Shown: piece by piece, positions 27,361 to 35,498 of the stretch
Numbering within the stretch: the first letter of the stretch is position 1
How the letters are laid out: the number at the start of each line of letters is the position of its first letter
IMG/VR virus record: IMGVR_UViG_3300042465_007929
Coordinates: 62,001-126,000 of that record
DNA length: 64,000 bases
Direction: 5' to 3' (one strand)
Source of the DNA: a virus
Program-made: the position numbers and the translations under genes
Notes under the pieces: generated by a model
Database searches by the model: none
What the model was told of the DNA's origin: nothing
What the model saw: the letters and a program-made list of their open reading frames with translations, nothing else

Positions 27361-28341
27361 TTAATAACCTGCCAATTTCATCATTTGTTCCATATCTAAT
27401 GAGCCGCCATTTTTAGCCAACTCATCACTTAAAATTATAGTTTTAGAATCCTTATTGCCCAAGGCAATCATGTCTTCTTTTGTTGCTCCAAAAATACTAG
27501 AAGCATCTGCATTATCATCAATCATATTTTTACCAGATGATTTATTTTTTTGCATATCTGAAAACATTAATAATTTTTCTGGATCATCTTTAATGTCATC
27601 AGGTATATCTTCAACATATTGGAAAATATTAAAAAACATTCTACCAAAAAGAGCCGTCTTTAACTGATAAACAGATAATTTTACTACAGCAATTCCATAA
27701 AAATCTCTTATATTTTCACATAAAGAAAGATACATGCTAAAGAATGGTCTTAATACAGCTTTTTGTAGATTAAGTTCGGAAAGCCTTTCTGATATTTCAT
27801 TCTGTTTTCTTGAAAAAAATAATATATCAACATCATCTAGTTCTGAAAATTCATCTTCGCTAAATAAATTAATTGTTAATTCTTTATCTTTGAAAATAAA
27901 ATAACGAAGCATCTCTTCAGATGATCTAGTAGAAGCGTAATCTTCGGCAGTCTTGCCAATAATTTCTTTCTTTTTATATTTAAGGCTAAAGACTTCAGAT
28001 TTTCTTTGCTCTATATCTTCAGCCATTGATAATTTCTGAGATGGTAGAAAGATGCTCTTTTGGGTCTGTATAAGATTTTTAATTTCGTCCTCAAGGATAG
28101 ATATTTTTAAATCATCATCTTCAGACCAAATATTATCAGCTTTAGTAGCAATGAGTCTTTCCTGCTCATTCTCTAAACCTTTTTTTTCAGCAATTTTTTT
28201 ATACTTTTCGTAGTACTTTTGTATATATCGCTGATCCCTAATATTAAAATGCTTAATATATACGGGGTCGCCATTATAGACGACCTCCGTATATCCATCA
28301 AACACTTCGCCTATTATTGAAATGTATAGCTCGTCATTCAA
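27361..28341 (-). CDS. probable tail assembly protein (second of pair)
   Basis: A 326-residue, charged, largely helical protein (EKKGLENEQERLIATKADNIW, LEDEIKNLIQTQKSIFLPSQ) of no recognised family. Its place just upstream of the tape measure and its 4-base overlap with the 251-residue gene match the position of tail assembly chaperones (lambda gpG/gpGT). It has an AAAGGAGAG Shine-Dalgarno within the upstream gene. A separate start rather than a fused frameshift product is indicated. Confidence 0.5.
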   Translation of the reverse strand: MNDELYISIIGEVFDGYTEVVYNGDPVYIKHFNIRDQRYIQKYYEKYKKIAEKKGLENEQERLIATKADNIWSEDDDLKISILEDEIKNLIQTQKSIFLPSQKLSMAEDIEQRKSEVFSLKYKKKEIIGKTAEDYASTRSSEEMLRYFIFKDKELTINLFSEDEFSELDDVDILFFSRKQNEISERLSELNLQKAVLRPFFSMYLSLCENIRDFYGIAVVKLSVYQLKTALFGRMFFNIFQYVEDIPDDIKDDPEKLLMFSDMQKNKSSGKNMIDDNADASSIFGATKEDMIALGNKDSKTIILSDELAKNGGSLDMEQMMKLAGY

Positions 28342-29093
28342 AGCTCTCCTTTTTCAAGTTTATCAATCAAAGCGTCAAAATCCTTTGGATCAGAAGCTTG
28401 GTTAAAGAACCAGAACGCAAGAATAGTTGAAGCTTTCTTAATTGCTGAAAAATAGAAAGAATCACCAGACTCTTCTTTTTGATAATAATCTTCCAACTTA
28501 TCTTCAAATGACTCTCCTTCAAAATAAGGAACAAAATCTTCCAACTTATCATCCATGATATATGTCAAATTAATAACATACCATAGAAGAAGTCTATTTT
28601 GAGCTTTGACATCCGCAGTATGATCAAAGAATGACTGAAAGTTTGACTCAATATCAATAATCTTTCTTTTTACAGAAGCTAAATTATTTTTTACAACTTC
28701 AAATCTTTTTGTTTGTTTCGGATCTTTTTTATCTGCCGATTCCAAACGAATATATTCATTTTGAAGATCTAAGATTTGCTTATAAAGATCTGTATAATTC
28801 TTTGCTTCGTCTTCACTAAAAATTCCTCCTGTATCGCTATACTTTTTTGCAAGCATAGCTTTAGTTAAAATGCCCTTCTTGACACATCTACTCATTTCAA
28901 CAGAATATTCTAATTCTGCCTCTTCAAGTTCGCGCCTAGATGGTCTTTTAATTTGAAACTCAATAGGGAAAGGTTCCTTTACTGTTTTCTTAATAGTGAC
29001 CTCTTCGCCTGTTTTACGATCCTTTTTGGATGTTTCTACCACTTTTTCGATTTCTTTATCAATCGAAAATTTATATAATGTTTTAATTTTCAT
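28338..29093 (-). CDS. probable tail assembly chaperone-like protein
   Basis: 251 residues, charged, with KTVKEPFPIEFQIKRPSRRELEEAELEYS near the start and a C-terminal FYFSAIKKASTILAFWFFNQ segment. No family is recognised with certainty. Gene order (before the tape measure, after tail genes) suggests a chaperone role. AAGGAAAAAGGA precedes the ATG. No convincing slippery heptamer is seen at the overlap with the following gene. Confidence 0.5.
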   Translation of the reverse strand: MKIKTLYKFSIDKEIEKVVETSKKDRKTGEEVTIKKTVKEPFPIEFQIKRPSRRELEEAELEYSVEMSRCVKKGILTKAMLAKKYSDTGGIFSEDEAKNYTDLYKQILDLQNEYIRLESADKKDPKQTKRFEVVKNNLASVKRKIIDIESNFQSFFDHTADVKAQNRLLLWYVINLTYIMDDKLEDFVPYFEGESFEDKLEDYYQKEESGDSFYFSAIKKASTILAFWFFNQASDPKDFDALIDKLEKGEL

Positions 29094-29109
29094 TCCTTTT
29101 TCCTTAATA

Positions 29110-29397
29110 TTATTTAAAAATAAATCCTACACTGTAATTATCTATCTCAGATTGTAAATTTCTAATAGATTCGTTACCATAATCTAAAATTCTTTTTCTA
29201 ATCCAAGCTATCTTTTCTTCTGTAAAATGATTAGCAGTATTAATTACTGGGTGATATTCTTCTGGAATGTTTTCGTAAAGTTTTTGGTAATGAAAATTAT
29301 GATCTTGTTTCATATCTTCAACCATAAGTAACATCATCTTAAATAAAGAAGAAACCTCTTCATTCGAACTTCTTGCCAAGCTTTTTTTCGCATTCAT
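29110..29397 (-). CDS. small unknown protein, first gene of the tail chaperone/tape measure operon
   Basis: A 95-residue, mostly helical protein (SSLFKMMLLMVEDMKQDHNFHYQKLYENIPEEY..., quoted in part) without known motifs. AAAGG lies just before the ATG and a GTGTATAAT promoter-like sequence about 25 bases upstream. It diverges from the 29446 gene across 48 bp, so it marks the start of a long minus-strand tail operon. Function unknown; a head-tail or tail-assembly helper is possible. Confidence 0.55.
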   Translation of the reverse strand: MNAKKSLARSSNEEVSSLFKMMLLMVEDMKQDHNFHYQKLYENIPEEYHPVINTANHFTEEKIAWIRKRILDYGNESIRNLQSEIDNYSVGFIFK

Positions 29398-29445
29398 ACC
29401 TTTGCCCTTATCTAATTATACACAAACAAGTGTAAAAATCTATAT
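29398..29445. promoter_or_regulatory. compact divergent promoter region
   Basis: On the minus strand TTGTGTATAATTAG precedes the 95-residue gene. On the plus strand AGTGTAAAAATC (from 29429) precedes the 29446 ATG by 17 bases. The two motifs nearly abut, so the two tail operons may be fired together. Confidence 0.5.
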
Positions 29446-29913
29446 ATGGCTGGATATTTAAATCAAAATGCATTAGATACTATTGTAAATTCTTTATTTA
29501 AAATGCACGACACTTTTGCAAGAAGTATTTTTGTTTTTAAAAATGGGAAAAAAACAGTTATAGCCACAAATAGTAATTATAATGCTATCTATGGGAAAAC
29601 CAATACAGGTTCTAGAGAAAATATAAAATATGATACAATATCAAAGGAATTCAAGGCTAGAATTTACTATACCCAAGAAGATCAAGAGTTTTTAGCTAGT
29701 GAAGGATCAGATCAATCAGGAACTCAAAACAAAATCATTTTGCCAAAAGGCTCTTTGAGAATTGTTGTAACTCTTGAAGCTTATTTATTTTTAAAAGAAG
29801 CACGAAGGGTTGATGTTGATGGTAAGGTTTTTGCCATTAAAAGCGGAGGTCATAGTTCTGGATTCCCATCTAATGAATTTTACCATTTCTACTTAACTCC
29901 AATAGATGAATAA
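29446..29913 (+). CDS. probable head-tail connector/neck protein
   Basis: 155 residues, start MAGYLNQNALDTIVNSLFKM, with an internal beta-rich segment (ARIYYTQEDQEFLA, LPKGSLRIVVTLEAYLFL). No family is certain. It is the first gene of a four-gene plus-strand block ending in the tail tube, a usual site for connector or completion proteins. It has no Shine-Dalgarno; the AGTGTAA motif lies 17 bases before the ATG. It ends sharing a base with the next start. Confidence 0.5.
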   Translation: MAGYLNQNALDTIVNSLFKMHDTFARSIFVFKNGKKTVIATNSNYNAIYGKTNTGSRENIKYDTISKEFKARIYYTQEDQEFLASEGSDQSGTQNKIILPKGSLRIVVTLEAYLFLKEARRVDVDGKVFAIKSGGHSSGFPSNEFYHFYLTPIDE

Positions 29914-30491
29914 TGGCTACTCTACCTTTAGATGTTAGATATTCTTTAAATAAGCAAGTAACTAAGTTACTGAAAAAAGAATTTGAAAAAGAAGCTTATA
30001 AAGAATTTAAAAAAATTAAAGAAGAATTAATTATTGAGTTTTTAAATCATCCAGTAACTCAAGAAATTAAAGCTGGGCCATCTGCAACAAATATAAGTGG
30101 CACTTTAAATGGAGTATCAAATCTTTTTGCATTTATAGGTTTTGAAGAATCTGATGATCCAATCAGCCCAATACTCGACTTATTAAATAATATACAAATG
30201 AATTATGCTGGTGAAATAAACATGGGTAATAAATTTAATGTAACAATCCCAGAACCTGCAAATATATTTTCTGTAACTCCAATGCCTTGGGCTTCAGGAA
30301 GAAGCTGGGCGGAAGGTATAGAAACTGGAATATCTGGATTAGGTTATCTCCTTAAAAGTGGTTTAAAATCTAGCAGATCAGGCGCTGCCATACAATCTAG
30401 TGTAAAAGTTAGAAGTGGCGGATTTAGAAACGTACAATATATTTCCGCTTTAATTAATAAATATAAAAAAAAGTTTGAAAAACTCAAATGA
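29913..30491 (+). CDS. unknown virion-block protein
   Basis: 192 residues, basic helical start (SLNKQVTKLLKKEFEKEAYKE) and a Gly/Ser-rich C-terminus (KSSRSGAAIQSSVKVRSGGF). No recognised domain. It sits between a connector-like gene and a gene in the tail-terminator position, with one-base and four-base overlaps, so a neck function is plausible. Not identifiable further. Confidence 0.5.
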   Translation: MATLPLDVRYSLNKQVTKLLKKEFEKEAYKEFKKIKEELIIEFLNHPVTQEIKAGPSATNISGTLNGVSNLFAFIGFEESDDPISPILDLLNNIQMNYAGEINMGNKFNVTIPEPANIFSVTPMPWASGRSWAEGIETGISGLGYLLKSGLKSSRSGAAIQSSVKVRSGGFRNVQYISALINKYKKKFEKLK

Positions 30492-31336
30492 TTGAACAAT
30501 TTCAGCACAGACTAACTAATTCATTTTTCTTATGGTTTGATAATTATCTTCTTACCAAAGGACAAGCATATACCAATACAACTGGAACCTTTTTCAATTA
30601 TGAAGATGAAAGATTAGATTCGACATATCGTGTATTTGGAAGCGCTTATAAACAATGGGTTAATGATAGTTCAATTTTGGGGGCAGAAATACCTTCTGGC
30701 GTTTATGCCAATAATTCTTATATTCCAAGAAGTTCAAATTTAATTTTAGATTTTGAAAATGGAAGAGTTTTATCTACAGGCTTATCCACAAATGCAAATA
30801 TTACAGGATCTTTTGCGATAAAGGATTTTAATGTTTATTTTTCTAATGAAACAGAAGAGGATTTAATTGTAGAAAATAAATACGATATTAATTCAAGAGT
30901 AATATTAAATGATGAAACATATATAATTCCATATGATTATGTCATTCCAGCGATTTTTCTTTCTGTCGAAAGTATGAATAACAAAAGTTTCGCATTAGGA
31001 GGTTTGGAGGAAACAAATATTAGAGCAAAAGCAGTTATTATTTCTGAAAATAATTATCAATTAGATGGTGCTTTATCTATTTTTGCAGATTCCAAAAATG
31101 AAGTTTTCGCTGGTATACCTATGGCAGATCATCCTTATAATGAATATAATGATTTAAAAACTGGGTTTTACTCTTACACAGATTTAAAAAATAAATACGA
31201 TAATGAAACTAAATTTTATATTAATAGTGTAAATACTTCGAAACTTACAGATAAATCTAGAAAATCATTAACTAGTGACATATATGTAGGATTCATAGAT
31301 TTCGACATACAACAACATCGCTATCGTCATCAATAA
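30488..31336 (+). CDS. unknown tail/neck protein upstream of the tail tube
   Basis: 282 residues, mainly beta and polar (FEDERLD-like YEDERLDSTYRVFGSAYKQW, ILDFENGRVLSTGLSTNANI, RAKAVIISENNYQLDGALSI). Position directly before the major tail protein fits a tail terminator or joining protein, as inference. It begins inside the previous gene's stop. Confidence 0.5.
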   Translation: MIEQFQHRLTNSFFLWFDNYLLTKGQAYTNTTGTFFNYEDERLDSTYRVFGSAYKQWVNDSSILGAEIPSGVYANNSYIPRSSNLILDFENGRVLSTGLSTNANITGSFAIKDFNVYFSNETEEDLIVENKYDINSRVILNDETYIIPYDYVIPAIFLSVESMNNKSFALGGLEETNIRAKAVIISENNYQLDGALSIFADSKNEVFAGIPMADHPYNEYNDLKTGFYSYTDLKNKYDNETKFYINSVNTSKLTDKSRKSLTSDIYVGFIDFDIQQHRYRHQ

Positions 31337-31387
31337 TCTTCACAAATCAATCAATCAACTGTAACAAATAACAAATAATCAACCATT

Positions 31388-32584
31388 ATGGCAAGAAATA
31401 GAGTAATTTATCAATCGGACGCACTTTATATTAGTGAAAACCCCGGATCAACAGCATCTGGAAAACACGCTCAATTAAGAAGAGTTCAAAGTGCAAACTA
31501 TAACTACACAATCAACCGTCAAGACGTTAATCAATTTGGGCAATTAGCTCGTATTGATTCTATTGTTATCGATGAACCTACAGTTGGTGTGGATCTCACT
31601 TATTACTTGGGTGACGGCTTCAATGAAAAAGCTTTAGAGCTTCAAGCTACTGGTAATCTAAGTACACAATTTGGTGGTGTTCATATGTCAGCCGCGCATA
31701 GTGGCCAAAATATTTATATTTTAACTACTGACGAAGGAGTTGATGCAAATACTCAAGATGCAGCATCAAGAGTGCTTGCTTCTGGAGCCACAGGATCAAG
31801 TATTATCGGCATTGGTAACGCTTACTTGACTAACTACAGTGTTGACTTTGCAGTTGGAGCAATTCCAACTGTTTCTGCGACATTTGAAGGTTTAAATATC
31901 ATGTCACAAGTTGGTATTGGCAGAACGACAGGTGCAGTTGGGAATATCGGCTACACAGGATTGTCAACTGCTGGAGTTAATGCAACTGCTGGTACAAAAT
32001 TAACAGATAAGGTCTCATTATTCTATGCTCAACCGGGTATCGTTTCTGGTACTATAGCTGGAGCTAGCGCTCCTACGGCTCTTCGTCCGGGAGATGTTAC
32101 AATAACCTTGAATACTGCTGGTTCTGGAATTTCAGATCATGGAAGTGCTTCATTCCCAGTCCAAAGTGCAACGATTACTCATCCATTTGCTAGAGAATCA
32201 ATCAATAAATTAGGATCAAGATTCGCTACAGCAAAAGTAGTGACGTTCCCAATTGTAGCTACTGTAGCTATCAAAGCAACATTAACTGATATTGTTGCAA
32301 GAAACCTTGCTGATATGTTAGATTCTAATGCAACTCAAGATATTACTATCGCTATAAAGAAGCCCGGAACTACTACTAATATTATACAATACAAGATAAC
32401 TTCTTGTAAGTTAGATTCCGAATCATTCTCTTCAAGCATTGGTTCTAATAAATCCGTTGATTTATCATTCTCTACTCAAATCGGTGGATCTAATGATACA
32501 GTAAATGGTATTTATGTAAGTGGTGTTTGCGATATTGATCCATTCAATGCTTCGGTTATCCCAGTTACTGGTGTTGCTCCTTAA
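31388..32584 (+). CDS. major tail (tube) protein
   Basis: 398 residues. MARNRVIYQSDALYISENPG, VNQFGQLARIDSIVIDEPTV and GNAYLTNYSVDFAVGAIPTV are typical of tail tube subunits. A second half (about 265-390) starts ITHPFARESINKLGSRF and contains TFPIVATVAIKATLTDIVA. Parts of both halves recur in three other tail proteins here. It is the last gene of the plus-strand block and is followed by a strong terminator. CTGTAACAAATAAC lies upstream of its ATG. Confidence 0.8.
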   Translation: MARNRVIYQSDALYISENPGSTASGKHAQLRRVQSANYNYTINRQDVNQFGQLARIDSIVIDEPTVGVDLTYYLGDGFNEKALELQATGNLSTQFGGVHMSAAHSGQNIYILTTDEGVDANTQDAASRVLASGATGSSIIGIGNAYLTNYSVDFAVGAIPTVSATFEGLNIMSQVGIGRTTGAVGNIGYTGLSTAGVNATAGTKLTDKVSLFYAQPGIVSGTIAGASAPTALRPGDVTITLNTAGSGISDHGSASFPVQSATITHPFARESINKLGSRFATAKVVTFPIVATVAIKATLTDIVARNLADMLDSNATQDITIAIKKPGTTTNIIQYKITSCKLDSESFSSSIGSNKSVDLSFSTQIGGSNDTVNGIYVSGVCDIDPFNASVIPVTGVAP

Positions 32585-32608
32585 TAGTCTACCTCAAATA
32601 GATAAACG

Positions 32609-32638
32609 AAAAACCCCACTGAAAAGTGGGGTTTTTTT
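32609..32638 (+). terminator. terminator after the tail tube gene
   Basis: AAAACCCCACT, GAAA, AGTGGGG and seven T. With A-run on the left it can also act for the converging minus-strand gene. Confidence 0.92.
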
Positions 32639-32662
32639 ATATACATATACTATAAATAAAAA

Positions 32663-33166
32663 TCAAATATACACAGAAGGAACATATGTATTAGATGTAT
32701 AAAATCCAGTCCACATTTCTCCTTCAATACCACCAAGTTGTCTTGGTTCTGCTCCATAAATATTATATTGGGCAACCAACTTATCAATATTAAGTTTAGC
32801 GTCTGTAGCCATACCCTTATAAACTTTTGATACTTCATTTTTATTAACAAAAGTAACTTGACTATCTGCGTCTTTAATCGATAAGATATTAGAACCATCA
32901 CTAGATTGTGATGAGCTTATAATCCCCCTCAAAGCGTTCCTAGCTTGTTTTGAATAATAATTATATAGATATAGTTCTTTGTGAATAGATTGAGCTTCTA
33001 TAGGCAGATTAGATCCATCTCCACTAAAATCTGAATAAAGCATAGTGTTTAATTTGCCTAAGTTGCTTTGAAGCCAACCACTAATTGCTGAAACAGTAGT
33101 TACTGTAGAGTCGCCATCAAATTCAAAAGAATATATATCAGAAGCTATAGCCCCAAAAGTGTTCAT
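32663..33166 (-). CDS. unknown head/connector-region protein
   Basis: 167 residues (AIASDIYSFEFDGDSTVTTV, ISGWLQSNLGKLNTMLYSDF, YNIYGAEPRQLGG). The SGWLQSNLGxLN segment resembles small head-tail connector proteins of large phages, as a tentative likeness. AGTGTAA is 15 bases before the ATG, with only ATATAGC between. It is last in the head gene block, converging with the tail tube gene. Confidence 0.5.
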   Translation of the reverse strand: MNTFGAIASDIYSFEFDGDSTVTTVSAISGWLQSNLGKLNTMLYSDFSGDGSNLPIEAQSIHKELYLYNYYSKQARNALRGIISSSQSSDGSNILSIKDADSQVTFVNKNEVSKVYKGMATDAKLNIDKLVAQYNIYGAEPRQLGGIEGEMWTGFYTSNTYVPSVYI

Positions 33167-33174
33167 GCTATATT

Positions 33175-33181
33175 TTACACT
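33175..33181 (-). promoter_or_regulatory. AGTGTAA motif before the 167-residue gene
   Basis: AGTGTAAAATATAGC directly followed by ATG. If TAAAAT is the -10 box, transcription would begin at about the start codon. Confidence 0.5.
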
Positions 33182-33186
33182 AAAAA

Positions 33187-33624
33187 TTAGAACTCGCCTA
33201 AGATTTTCAATGCTGCTGCTTGAACAGGATCATTAGGATCTAGGATAATGCTATTCACTTGATTAGGCATAATATTTCTATGATTATTTCTATTCACAGC
33301 GCGAAATTCTTTGATCAAAATATTTTTTAATGTTGATCTATCGTAATTTGAATTAATACCAACTCTTTGTGCTAATTTTTTCATATCAGCGTAATTCATT
33401 TCACGAAGATTTTCCTGAAAAAGATCTAATTCGTTAGTTCCAAATGGATTGATAGTATCAACGCCAAGCATGATCTCTAATTCTCTAGCTTTTTCTCTAA
33501 ATTCTTGAGTATTAGTTTCTCCAGAAGCTTTTAATTGTTCAATTCTTTCTAGAATGCCAACCTTTGGAGATTCTTCAATTTTGCCTGTAGAGATTTCAAT
33601 ATTTTTTGCTTTTATTTTAGCCAT
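33187..33624 (-). CDS. unknown head-region protein
   Basis: 145 residues, basic N-terminus (MAKIKAKNIEISTGK), a helical middle (GILERIEQLKASGETNTQEF) and MKKLAQRVGINSNYDRSTLKN, which has the look of a SAP/HeH-type helical motif. The C-terminus LDPNDPVQAAALKILGEF is amphipathic. Located after the capsid gene and its terminator. A head completion or DNA-contact role is possible but unproven. ATTGTAAATATTATTG lies upstream. Confidence 0.5.
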   Translation of the reverse strand: MAKIKAKNIEISTGKIEESPKVGILERIEQLKASGETNTQEFREKARELEIMLGVDTINPFGTNELDLFQENLREMNYADMKKLAQRVGINSNYDRSTLKNILIKEFRAVNRNNHRNIMPNQVNSIILDPNDPVQAAALKILGEF

Positions 33625-33660
33625 ATTATATTATATATAAAAACAATAATATTTACAATA

Positions 33661-33692
33661 AAAAAGGGCTACCCCCGAAGGAGTAGCCCTAA
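33661..33692 (-). terminator. terminator after the major capsid gene
   Basis: Minus strand: AGGGCTACTCC, TTCG, GGGGGTAGCCCT then T6. The stable tetraloop hairpin separates the capsid gene from the downstream head genes. Confidence 0.9.
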
Positions 33693-33705
33693 TTTAAACG
33701 ACATA

Positions 33706-34824
33706 TTAAGCAGAGATGCCAGAAGCAATCACGCCAACAAGTGCGCGATTGTCAAGAACCATACGGCCTTCTTCAAGAGAGCCGAAATAGCCGATCTTGT
33801 TTTGGCGAATGCTGTATTGGTCATCAGCGGTAAGATTGAACTCACTGCCATTTTCTGAATCAGTAGCAACTGCACGAACAAGTGATTCGCGGCTACGATC
33901 AAGACCAATGATGATTTCTTGTGAAGCACCAGCGAATGACGAGTACTTAGCATCAGAAACGCTATCAAAGATAGTGTTGAACTTTTGACCAGCACCGAGT
34001 TCATTGATTTCCATGATTGAAACACCATAAAACTCAGGAATACCTGCGGAGTTATAGATGTCTGTTCTCATCGATTCAGGAGCAGCAATGCCATCCGAAG
34101 TTGTACCGCCAGCAGGAGAGCCTTTAGTATTGATTGGGTTATAAGCCATTGCGCGAAGCTCTTGAACGACTTCAGGAGAGACGATAAGATCAGTGATGCC
34201 ACGGCTTGAACGAGAAACTGGAGTACCACCAGAAAAAGAAGTATTAATTCTCTTAGCAAGAGTAAAGAGTCTGTTTAAGTCGTCAAGCAAGAATCTGCCA
34301 TTAGTTCCAGCGGAAATAACGTGATTTTTACCGTTTGTAGTTGCACCAGCAAGAGCTGAAAGGATAAGATTAGCAGAAGTCTTTTCTTGCTTGGCTAAGA
34401 TTTCTTGAGCCATACGAGTAAAGGTTTTGCTAATGACATCCATTCTGCTTTTTGCAGCATAACGTCTATCGAAGCTGAGAGCAGAATCGAGAGTGTAAGT
34501 TGCAATCTTCATTTCTGAAGCAGTTGGTAAAACTTGGTTTTGTGGAAGACCACCAGCAACCGATTGGCTGTAGACTTGGATATAATCTTCGTCAGTAATG
34601 TCGTAGTAAAGATCAAGCGGGATGCTTGGATTATCTTCGGCATTAAATTGAAGAGTTGTGAATAAATTGCTAAGAGTTGGAGCGTTGTTGATAACTTCCG
34701 CTAACACTGGGCCGATAAATTCAGCCAATGCAACTTGAGCTTCATAAGCAACTGCACGATTCTTAGAAGCCATAGCTTTGATAAGCTCGACCTGTTCAGG
34801 AGTTCTTTTTAAAGTAATTTTCAT
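33706..34824 (-). CDS. major capsid protein (HK97-fold type)
   Basis: 372 residues. Order and content fit: N-arm (KRTPEQVELIKAMASKNRAV), LLANSTF-like ISKTFTRMAQEILAKQEKTS spine helix, P-domain ITDLIVSPEVVQELRAMAYN and A-domain YGVSIMEINELGAG, QEIIIGLDRSRESLVRAV, ending RMVLDNRALVGVIASG. Its codon choice is more GC-rich than the surrounding genes, as often in highly expressed genes. It lies after protease/scaffold and decoration-like genes and has its own terminator. Confidence 0.85.
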   Translation of the reverse strand: MKITLKRTPEQVELIKAMASKNRAVAYEAQVALAEFIGPVLAEVINNAPTLSNLFTTLQFNAEDNPSIPLDLYYDITDEDYIQVYSQSVAGGLPQNQVLPTASEMKIATYTLDSALSFDRRYAAKSRMDVISKTFTRMAQEILAKQEKTSANLILSALAGATTNGKNHVISAGTNGRFLLDDLNRLFTLAKRINTSFSGGTPVSRSSRGITDLIVSPEVVQELRAMAYNPINTKGSPAGGTTSDGIAAPESMRTDIYNSAGIPEFYGVSIMEINELGAGQKFNTIFDSVSDAKYSSFAGASQEIIIGLDRSRESLVRAVATDSENGSEFNLTADDQYSIRQNKIGYFGSLEEGRMVLDNRALVGVIASGISA

Positions 34825-34849
34825 TAAATTTTATTTTTTATTGTTAAGA

Positions 34850-35464
34850 TTATAAACCGAGGACGATCATTGCATAATTGCCAGCAAGTGAATCTGTGAT
34901 TGATGTTGGGCTAGTGCGTGAGCCAGTAGCCATAACAAGTCCGACTTTTGCAGCATCTGTTGCTAAACAACCTGTAAGCTTTCCGCTAACTGTTGAAAGC
35001 TTAACGCCTCCACCAAGAGTAAGAGCGCCGTTATATGCTGATGCTGTTACTGTGAAAAGTCCACGGGTAGCGACAGGAACAGCTTGTCCCGGAAGAACGC
35101 ATTGAAGTTCTTCACGCTTTTGTGGGTAATAAAGAAGTTTTTCTCCATTTTCATCAGCCTTAGCTGTTTGACGAAGAGTAACACCTAAAAGAGACTCTCC
35201 AGAAACCGCAGGTTTCACTTTGAGCGAAACACTTGGGTATTGGTTAGCTCCAACGAATGGATAATCAGTTTTGCCGAGATATGAATCTGTAGCATAAGTG
35301 ACTGGATCAAGGTTAAGGTCGCCAGCAGCAACAGAAACGAAAACGCCAGCATCGCCAGCTCCTGAATCTGTTGTTTGCTCGTTTGCATAACCAGCTCCGA
35401 GAGCGAACATGTTGATCACGTCGGTCTCGTTATATTGTCTGAATGGTAAAATACGAATTGCCAT
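34850..35464 (-). CDS. probable capsid decoration/stabilising protein
   Basis: 204 residues, Ala/Gly/Thr-rich and beta-like (RILPFRQYNETDVINMFALG, VKPAVSGESLLGVTLRQTAK, GLFTVTASAYNGALTLGGGV). It lies immediately upstream of the capsid gene and shares its richer codon choice, which suggests an abundant virion protein. Family recognition is not certain. Confidence 0.6.
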   Translation of the reverse strand: MAIRILPFRQYNETDVINMFALGAGYANEQTTDSGAGDAGVFVSVAAGDLNLDPVTYATDSYLGKTDYPFVGANQYPSVSLKVKPAVSGESLLGVTLRQTAKADENGEKLLYYPQKREELQCVLPGQAVPVATRGLFTVTASAYNGALTLGGGVKLSTVSGKLTGCLATDAAKVGLVMATGSRTSPTSITDSLAGNYAMIVLGL

Positions 35465-35498
35465 AATTTTGTTTAGTTATAAGATTGTTTGTTAAGAT

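Noticed and set aside
28330-28350. Programmed frameshift between the two tail-chaperone genes
   Set aside because: The overlap has no X XXY YYZ slippery heptamer, and the second gene has its own AAAGGAGAG and ATG.
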